Source: Pseudoscleropodium purum (Eukaryota > Streptophyta > Bryopsida > Hypnales > Brachytheciaceae). Taken from it: a stretch of 64,000 bases of DNA. Location of the stretch: the NCBI GenBank assembly GCA_963969395.1, contig OZ017803.1, positions 15,066,001 to 15,130,000 of the forward strand. Reading direction: 5' to 3'. The notes beneath the pieces were generated by a model that saw nothing but the letters and a program-made list of their open reading frames with translations, had not been told where the DNA came from and made no database searches. This document shows positions 57,241-64,000 of this stretch, one piece after another (the first letter of the stretch is position 1; each line of letters begins with the position of its first letter). Both the position numbers and the translations under genes were made by a program.

Positions 57241-57942
57241 TTTATATTTCAATTTTCTTTATTGTAAAGACTTCAATTGAAAAGTTAGGAAAAAAAATTT
57301 ATGAAATTTTTGTGATTTTCATTCTTTAAAAATTATGAAGTGGGAATAGACATGAGATGGGGGAAAAAATAAATTATTATTAGTTCTAAGACGGAATTGA
57401 AACACACTAAGGTGGAGGCCCTTATCCCCGTCACTTTAAGCAATTCTAAATTCTTTGATGATTGAAAATCATTTTCTTAAATAATATATTTTGAATATAT
57501 ATGAATATGCTACGAATTTGTAAAGTTCAAATACAAGGTGTACTCCAAACATGTTTTTTGCAAAGTACCTTTCTCATCACTTGTTTTTGTTTTATTTTTT
57601 GCTATCTACTCTCAACTATTTTGAGGTTTTGTATGGCATAACATTTGCTCCCAAGCACCAACTGAAAATGAAAAAGAATTATTTTCAAAAATCTAATATA
57701 TTTTTCAATCTGAAAAAAAAATTTCAACAATTATGTCAAAAATTGAGAAATTGCTTGAACTATTAAGAGTCCCTGGAGTGTGTGCTTGGGATTATAGAAG
57801 TTAAAACTGAGTGTTTCTTAGCTAATCTTTCTATGGTACAATCTACAATTCATTAAAGCTTTTCTTAACATTATTGAACACATTCTTCATTTAGACATAG
57901 TAGTATATATATTTTTTTAAACTTGAATTAGTTTAATATCAA
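57241..57942. other. AT-rich non-coding stretch
   Basis: Nothing recognisable was found. The short plus frame at 57551-57766 is Phe/Lys-rich because of AT content. Confidence 0.5.
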
Positions 57943-58137
57943 AAATCAAGTTAATTTTCATTTTTTTTAAAAGTTTATGATATTGAGCCTTAAAAAAAAT
58001 TTATGGACAAATGTTAGAGAGGGGTTGGAAGGGACATTTTCTTTGACATTTTCAAACATACTCTTTATATTTTGTCCATAAATTTTTTTAAGGCTCAATA
58101 TCATAAACTTAAAAAAAAATGAAAATTAACTTGATTT
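57943..58137. repeat. Long near-perfect inverted repeat
   Basis: Arms 57943-58011 and 58071-58137 (about 67-69 nt) are complementary apart from A/T-run length differences, around a loop of about 59 nt. Each arm includes TATGATATTGAGCC and TTTATGGACAAA or the complement. Transcription would give a long double-stranded hairpin. The lack of divergence suggests recent origin, repair by copying, or selection. Confidence 0.9.
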
Positions 58138-58860
58138 CCCCACTTTTAATTCTAAGGTTTAAAAAAAAAGTTATTCTAGTGTGTCCAAATGAGGTCTAAA
58201 GTTCCACTTTGAACACAATTTCCACATTTTTGACAATAAATAATCAAGCTCTCATTTTCAAATTGTCCCATGTCCTTTGAGGATTCATAATGGACAATGA
58301 ATTTCATTATAAAACAACCTCCCCACTCTCCATTCTTAGAGAATGTCAATGAAAGAATTCCTTCATTGTTCCATCAAAAATATTCTTGATGATAGATGGT
58401 CAAATGATAGATTGGTATTTTTATTTTTTTGGAAACACATAGACAAATAGATTGGTATTTGACTCAATGGATTGTTACTAGAATCTATGGATTTTTAATT
58501 GACTATCATTACATTTATTTGTAGGTCCAACAATTTGTTTCTAGAATTGGCAGAAAAGTTCGTGACTTTAAAAAAAATAATTTAAACCAAATTGCCCTCA
58601 ACTTTGTATTTAAATGGAGTTGTAATTTTTTTAATTGATTTCTTTTGCAAACTAAAAGAATATTACTAGAATGCCCCAAAAAATAGTTTTTTTACTCAAT
58701 TAAGTTACTAAGCTTAAGCAACAACCAAATGACTATGGAGAACCATCCGATCACATATGAAAAGAAGGGAAAAAAACTTAATCACCACATATACTCCCTA
58801 TTTATTGATTTCTGCTATCTCTGCAAACAAAAAATGCAAAGAGAGAGTTGTTTGAAACTT
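58138..58860. other. AT-rich non-coding stretch
   Basis: No gene, repeat boundary or motif was recognised. Confidence 0.5.
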
Positions 58861-59560
58861 TTGATAGTATGTCTTAAAACAGCTATGCTTTAAAAGCAAA
58901 TATGATACAAAGTACATTTTTCTTTCTTCAATGTAACAACATTGGACACTTCAAGAGATGGTCACTTTTAGTGACCATTGTGTTTTTCAACTTCAAAAAT
59001 TTGAAAACTAATTCCACGGAGGTCTCAAAGATCAATGAAACAACTAACTTGAGTTAGATGCTAATTCCATTTTTCTTCCTATAAAAATTGATTGAAAATT
59101 GTTTCAAGGAGTTTAGCTTCCTCCCAAAGGCAATCAACTCTTACATGGTCACTATAAGAGTATACTATGGCTTAGTTGCTAGTAGAACATTCTTCCAACA
59201 TTCATGAAGGTGTAAAGTTATAGCAAAGGTTAATTAACTTAAGGTAGTTTGCACTAAAAGCACCCATGTTGTAAAAGTAATCATGACACAAAGGTACATT
59301 TAGCTTTCTTCAATGTATCCACAATGTACATTTCAAGAGGTGGTCACTTTTAGTGATCACTACATTTCAACTTCAAGAATTAGTAACTAATCCCACAAGG
59401 GTCCAAAAAATATGAAACAATTTGAGTTAGATGCTAATTCAATTATTCTCTTCCTACAAAACTTCATTGGAAATTATTTCAGAGAATTAAGCTTCCACAA
59501 AAAGGTAATCAACACTTAAAATGGTTGTTCTAAGTGCAAACTAATGTAACCCATGAACAA
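58861..59560. repeat. Tandem duplication of the dispersed repeat
   Basis: Two units of about 350 bp (about 58861-59170 and 59220-59560) share TTTCTTCAATGTA, GGTCACTTTTAGTGA, GAGTTAGATGCTAATTC and a final AAGGYAATCAACWCTTA. Each is related to the repeat at 2940-3340. They are non-coding. Confidence 0.7.
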
Positions 59561-59774
59561 TGGACTAGTCATTGTGAAAATCATCTTGTTTTTGTACCAT
59601 GTGAATTTTTAGATTAAAAAAATGCAAAAGCACTCATTGGAAGTCAAGCCATTTTGGAAGACCTTTTCTTTTCACACAAAATTTGGAGGATAAATAGTTG
59701 CACTTTCGTCTTGCATGGAGAGATTCTGTCATTCATCAATTGAAAAATGTTTACCATGTTGTTTACGGATCAAC

Positions 59775-60001
59775 TCTTATAGGACGTTACGAACGTTTTT
59801 TCGACCAATGAATGACAAAGAATCTCTTTACGTAGGGTAGAAGTGCAACTATTCATCTTCTAGATTTTATGTGGTAAGAAAAAGTCATCTAGAATAGTTT
59901 GACTTTGACTTTCAATGCGTGCTTTTGCATTATTTTAAGCCACGAGTTTACATGGTAGCAAAACAGATGATTTCTAGGGTGACCAGCTCGTCCTTTAAGG
60001 A
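59775..60001. mobile_element. Diverged relative of the short TTAA MITE
   Basis: Similar to 56764-56939 in order: CCAATGAATGACAAAGAATC, CAACTATTCATC, TTTACATGGTAGCAAAACAG and GATGATTTC. It ends at TTTAAGG before TTAA 60002-60005; the left TTAA is worn. Confidence 0.5.
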
Positions 60002-60005
60002 TTAA

Positions 60006-60887
60006 GAGTATTCATCATCTGTATGACAAGGCAAGGTTGCCCAAAGAACTTAATGAACTTTGATGTACTTGTAAAACTTTGTCCAAAAAATCCATGAAGG
60101 CCATTTCTGTCATGTAATTTTAACTTATTGAACTGCGATCTTGCACTCACATTAAATACAAACAGACAGACTCCAGGCTTGCTCCATTTGCAGGTGCTAG
60201 TCTCACGCTTTCCTATGTAAGTTTATCATGAGATGCTGATTGCTGACTAGTAAACTTAAAACCTACAGCAGCAGCTGCTTTTATTTTGAGTGTACAAGTA
60301 TGTTGCGTGGTCATTTACGTAATTTTAACTTGAGTACTTGTAGAGCGAACAATTCCCTGGGTTCGTACGTCATGGCAATGGCGGCTGTGCAGGGTATAGT
60401 CACGGATGCACGGTGGCTGCGTAGGGCATTGTCACCCATACGCAATGATTTGTCCAATGGTCAATCATAAAATTTTGGACAAAAAGAAAGCATGCAGTTA
60501 ATGTTTGAACTCGTCAAAAGATTCTCTTCGGTGCTTGATTATTTCATATGGTTTGCAATCCTTCCAAATATTCAATTTTTTTCTATTACAAATAGATATT
60601 ATATATGGTTTAGTTGGCATTGGTAACGAAGGAGATTTTTTCGCTGCTTTTTAGCATATGGAGAACTTGCAATTGGACTAGAAGTCCCTTCAAATGGTCC
60701 TTGCATCTCCTATGTGGATGTGGCTTGGTGAAACTTGATTGCAATTTTCAAAATATTTATTTTGGGGTTTGATTTAATGTAAGAAAATGAAGTCTAAGAA
60801 TTTCTACTTCCACCAAGAGTTAAAATTTGAAAGACATGATATGGATGTTATTCATATGTATTATTTTTCTAGCGTAGAAAATGATTT
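60006..60887. other. Non-coding stretch with a small GC-raised patch
   Basis: 60340-60470 is less AT-rich and contains a 76-codon plus frame (60240-60470) that includes MAMAAVQGIVTDARWLRR. No family or splice partner was recognised, so it is not called as a gene. Confidence 0.35.
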
Positions 60888-60891
60888 TTAA

Positions 60892-62297
60892 CCCCTAAAG
60901 GACTAGGGGTATTTTTTTAAGAGAATTTCTCTAAATTTGCCATATTTTAGTGTATTGGCCATTTGGCCAAAATTGAAAATGATTAAAAAAATCTTGAACT
61001 TCAAATATAACAAAAGAATAATAGACTATCATAAAAATTTGTAGAAAAATCTCAACCCATTTGATTGTATAGGTTGAAAGATTATAATTTTTGAAGTAAA
61101 AAAAAACTAAATTTATTCATGTGTAATAGGATGAGAAGACTTTAAGCCCTCTTGGAATAAAAATTTTTGCTCTATAAAAAATTATGCCTCTACACCATCG
61201 AGTACTACAACTTTTTAGGTACTTTCATGTGAAATTTTATAGGCAAATAAGGGGTCACCTTATTCAAAATCATTGTGCAATATATAGAAGCCAAATGAAC
61301 TAACAATACATTAGTCAATGGTGTTAGCATGTGAGTGTGGAAATACGAGCATATGAGCCTTTAATATATATATAAGTAGATATCTTACAACCATTGAAGG
61401 TGCTTATAATACAAACATCTAGCGATTTTGGGTAGCTCACTACAAATGAAGTTTTAATTTATTTCTTTGAAAATTTCACACAATATGTGTTTTGAGGTGC
61501 AAAAATTTTCATAATTTTTTACTACATGGTTAAAAAGATTTTGTATGATAAGTAATTTTCATTGCTTGGTAGGCAACTTAATTTTTCTTTTTCAGAAATA
61601 AAAATTTGAAATTGGTTTTCTAGATTTATATATGTGTAGAAAGCTTTGAATCATTCTGTTTTGATTAATGAGATGAAAATTGTGATAAGTTTTAGTTTGA
61701 GGGCAATTATGGATTCTCTATTCTAAAATAAACTCTAAAGTCGTTTATTTAACTCAATTTTCAATATTATTTGAAAAAAAATAAACCTAGAGGATGTAGA
61801 TTGTTTATTATAACCATTGGGATTGGCATTTTTCAATTCCATACCTAAATTCTTAACACTTTAGTATTTTGAATCATTTATTACTTCTTTCTACTTACTA
61901 TTGTCTTCCTATATGTTGTACAATTTCAAATGATTTGAATTTTTTCAAGTGTATAGCCAACTTGCCTCAAAGAATAAATCCAAAGAAGCACCATCATTTT
62001 GGACATTTTTCTATACAAATGTAACCTTGTGAAGTGTAGCTACTCGGTTATTTGTAAGGCCTCTACGAGGATTTTTGTCAATTCAAATGCTAATATATTG
62101 CAATCTACTAGGCAAATTTTTTTGAAATGTTTTCTATATCTTTTCAAACTAGCATATTATAAGATCATATAGTTACATGTATCCCAATTTTTTTCTTCTA
62201 AATTTAGTACTTGTCCTAGAAATGGCAATTTGGGAGCATTTTTGGTGAAAACATAGTCAAAGATCTTCACAGAATAAATATGAATGAACTTTAGGGG
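60892..62297 (+). mobile_element. TTAA-site element, copy D
   Basis: The 1406-bp element starts CCCCTAAAGGACTAGGGG after TTAA 60888-60891 and ends AACTTTAGGGG before TTAA 62298-62301. From about 61424 it is colinear with copy A2; the first 500 bp are different and may be a second, fused member. It is non-coding. Confidence 0.75.
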
Positions 62298-62301
62298 TTA
62301 A

Positions 62302-62832
62302 ACAAATGATTCACATGGAACCTCCAAAGGACGATTTTCACTATGGTTAGCCTATCTTTTAATAGGTCTCCTTGGACTACATAATACATCATTTATTCTA
62401 TTTAATGTTATTATCCAAACTAAATTACTTCAAACCATAGCTTTCTATAGAAAATTTTTCTTTTTACCTATTGGCTTATATTTAGTCATGTTCAAAAGTT
62501 TCTGCACATTTAACTATGAAAGCTATGTCCCTTGCAAAAGTTGTTGTCCAAAATAACCTGGGGTTAGATAGCAATGCTACTTACAATAAATAGTGTATGC
62601 TTATACACCTAGAGAATCAAACTTTCACTAAGATCACCAATCCTCTTAAAACTCCATAAAACCTTGATGAAAATACGTGCTCACTTCAAAACTCACTCTA
62701 TGATTACTATCACATTCTCAATAGTCACAAGCAATAACATGCAAATGTTATAATATAAAATTCAACAAGTATGAACTATTATATAATAGAATACTACACA
62801 AATTAATTTGATTAGTATAAGACTCCTTCATA
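62302..62832. other. Non-coding stretch
   Basis: No gene or repeat was recognised between two TTAA-site elements. Confidence 0.5.
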
Positions 62833-62836
62833 TTAA

Positions 62837-64000
62837 CCCCTACAAGACTATTGTCCCTTTTGGGGACAAATGGGATTTTGGGTAGGTACCTACGGGCTGA
62901 AATTTTTTCTTTATTTTTTGAAACTTTTTTTGAGGATAGAAAAATTGATTAGCTTCATGAGAATATAATTTTTTTCTCAATCGGTGCCTAGAAACAAAAG
63001 TTATGCCCAAATAAGCTCAAAATAGGGAATAAGGGGCAACAAAAAAAATTTCCAAAATTTAAATTTAAAATTTTTAAATATTTTTTCCTGATAGATTATA
63101 TTTTTGTGTACATGAGAATCTTTGATTCATTCCATTTGGATTTTTTATGAGAAAATTATGGACAATTTTGTTTTTTGGGCAATTAGAGTAAACTTTCCAA
63201 TCATCGCACGGGCAAAATTGAAATACTTTTCCACACTAAAATAGTGACTTGAATGCTTTGAAATTTGGTGTGATTCTTAATCCTCATGTTAAGACTCACC
63301 TTCAAAAAACAAAATGCAAAAAGGTTTTCTCATTCAAATTTTACAACAATACAATAGCAATGAGTTTGAAATCTATACCAAATAATAGATAGCCATTGAC
63401 CACACATCACAAAGCTCCACTATTAGCACAAAACTCTCAATGATCCTACGGTGTTCTCAAAGTTTGCATCATGTGCAGTTTTATGTTTGGTAATTGGCGT
63501 GCTTGTTATCCAATGATTGATTTTGATTGGTCAATGGTAGGTTTACACTAGAGCATCTTTTTGAAAAAATAACTTGTAGGATTCACTTCTAAATTCAATT
63601 TTTACAATTTTTCAAAAAAAAAGTTTCATACGGTCAATCTTTTTTGTTAGAACAATCTCACCATTGGAAGTAGTGCATTTTAATTTCATTTTAGAGATAT
63701 GAATATTCTAGATTTTCTTTCTATTGCATACCTTCTTCTACTTAGCAATTTTTTAAAGAATAAAGATAAAGTTTTTTTGAGTATTTTGAATTTTTTCTAA
63801 ACTCTCAACTCAATTTTATACCATAAAGATTTAAAGCTCAAAATGCTGTAGTTCAAAAAATTAAAGTTCAAAATGTTCAAAGTTAAAAAATCTAGTCCCG
63901 CAATGTGTTGAAAAACTTGTTTTTTTCACTTTAAACGTAGATATCATAAAATCTATGTGGTCAAAAATTCTGAAATTTTTTCCACACATTTTTATAATAG
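62837..64000 (+). mobile_element. TTAA-site element, copy E, cut by window end
   Basis: It starts CCCCTACAAGACTATTGTCCC after TTAA 62833-62836. Near 63920-63990 it has the family phrase ATCTATGTGGTCAAAAATTCTGAAATTTTTTC that in other copies lies about 170 bp before the 3' end. It is diverged and non-coding. Confidence 0.6.

Overview
The window reads as nuclear DNA of a land plant. It has GT-AG introns of about 310-770 bp, a plastid-type cysteine desulfurase with an N-terminal transit peptide, a Ty1/copia element with an initiator-Met-tRNA-type primer site, and TTTAGGG-type telomere motifs. The background is AT-rich and mostly non-coding. The species cannot be fixed from the sequence; the style of the decayed kinase and the overall texture suggest a seedless plant (moss, fern or ally), which is only an impression.

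One intact gene is evident: a ten-exon plastid cysteine desulfurase (NFS2/SufS type) on the minus strand at 40351-45955, coding for 466 residues. A second copy of the same locus is broken in two. Exons 1-3 lie at 164-1947 (minus) and exons 7-10 at 16406-18190 (plus), with about 14 kb between them. The simplest reading is an inverted tail-to-tail duplication in which one copy was later split by an inversion. That copy also lost exons 5 and 6 and has a 4-base frameshift in exon 7. The upstream DNA of the two copies stays colinear over roughly 9-10 kb (1-9050 versus 44200-54750), which lets insertions be read against empty sites.

Between the two copies, at 25376-37079, is a transposon-like block bounded by inverted CAAGGTTGAC ends. 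It holds three long reading frames: a protein-kinase-like protein (25898-27391, minus), a protein with a Cys/His motif and a Gly/Ser/Tyr-rich tail (28697-29959, minus), and a relative of the latter with a coiled coil and a RING-H2 finger (33244-36642, plus). Each has a GC-rich GGACGG array just upstream, a TATA box at the inner edge of the array and the ATG about 220-230 bp further on. All three are interrupted by in-frame stop codons but not by frameshifts. The right end of this block cuts into a decayed copia element (37080-39322) that had inserted downstream of the intact desulfurase gene.

The right third (46-64 kb) has no recognisable gene. It is filled with non-coding elements of about 0.2-1.4 kb that have CCCCTAAAGG-like ends and lie in TTAA target sites; for two of them the paralogous block shows a single empty TTAA. 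Several hairpins, tandem repeats and small MITEs lie elsewhere. No tRNA, rRNA or CRISPR array was recognised.
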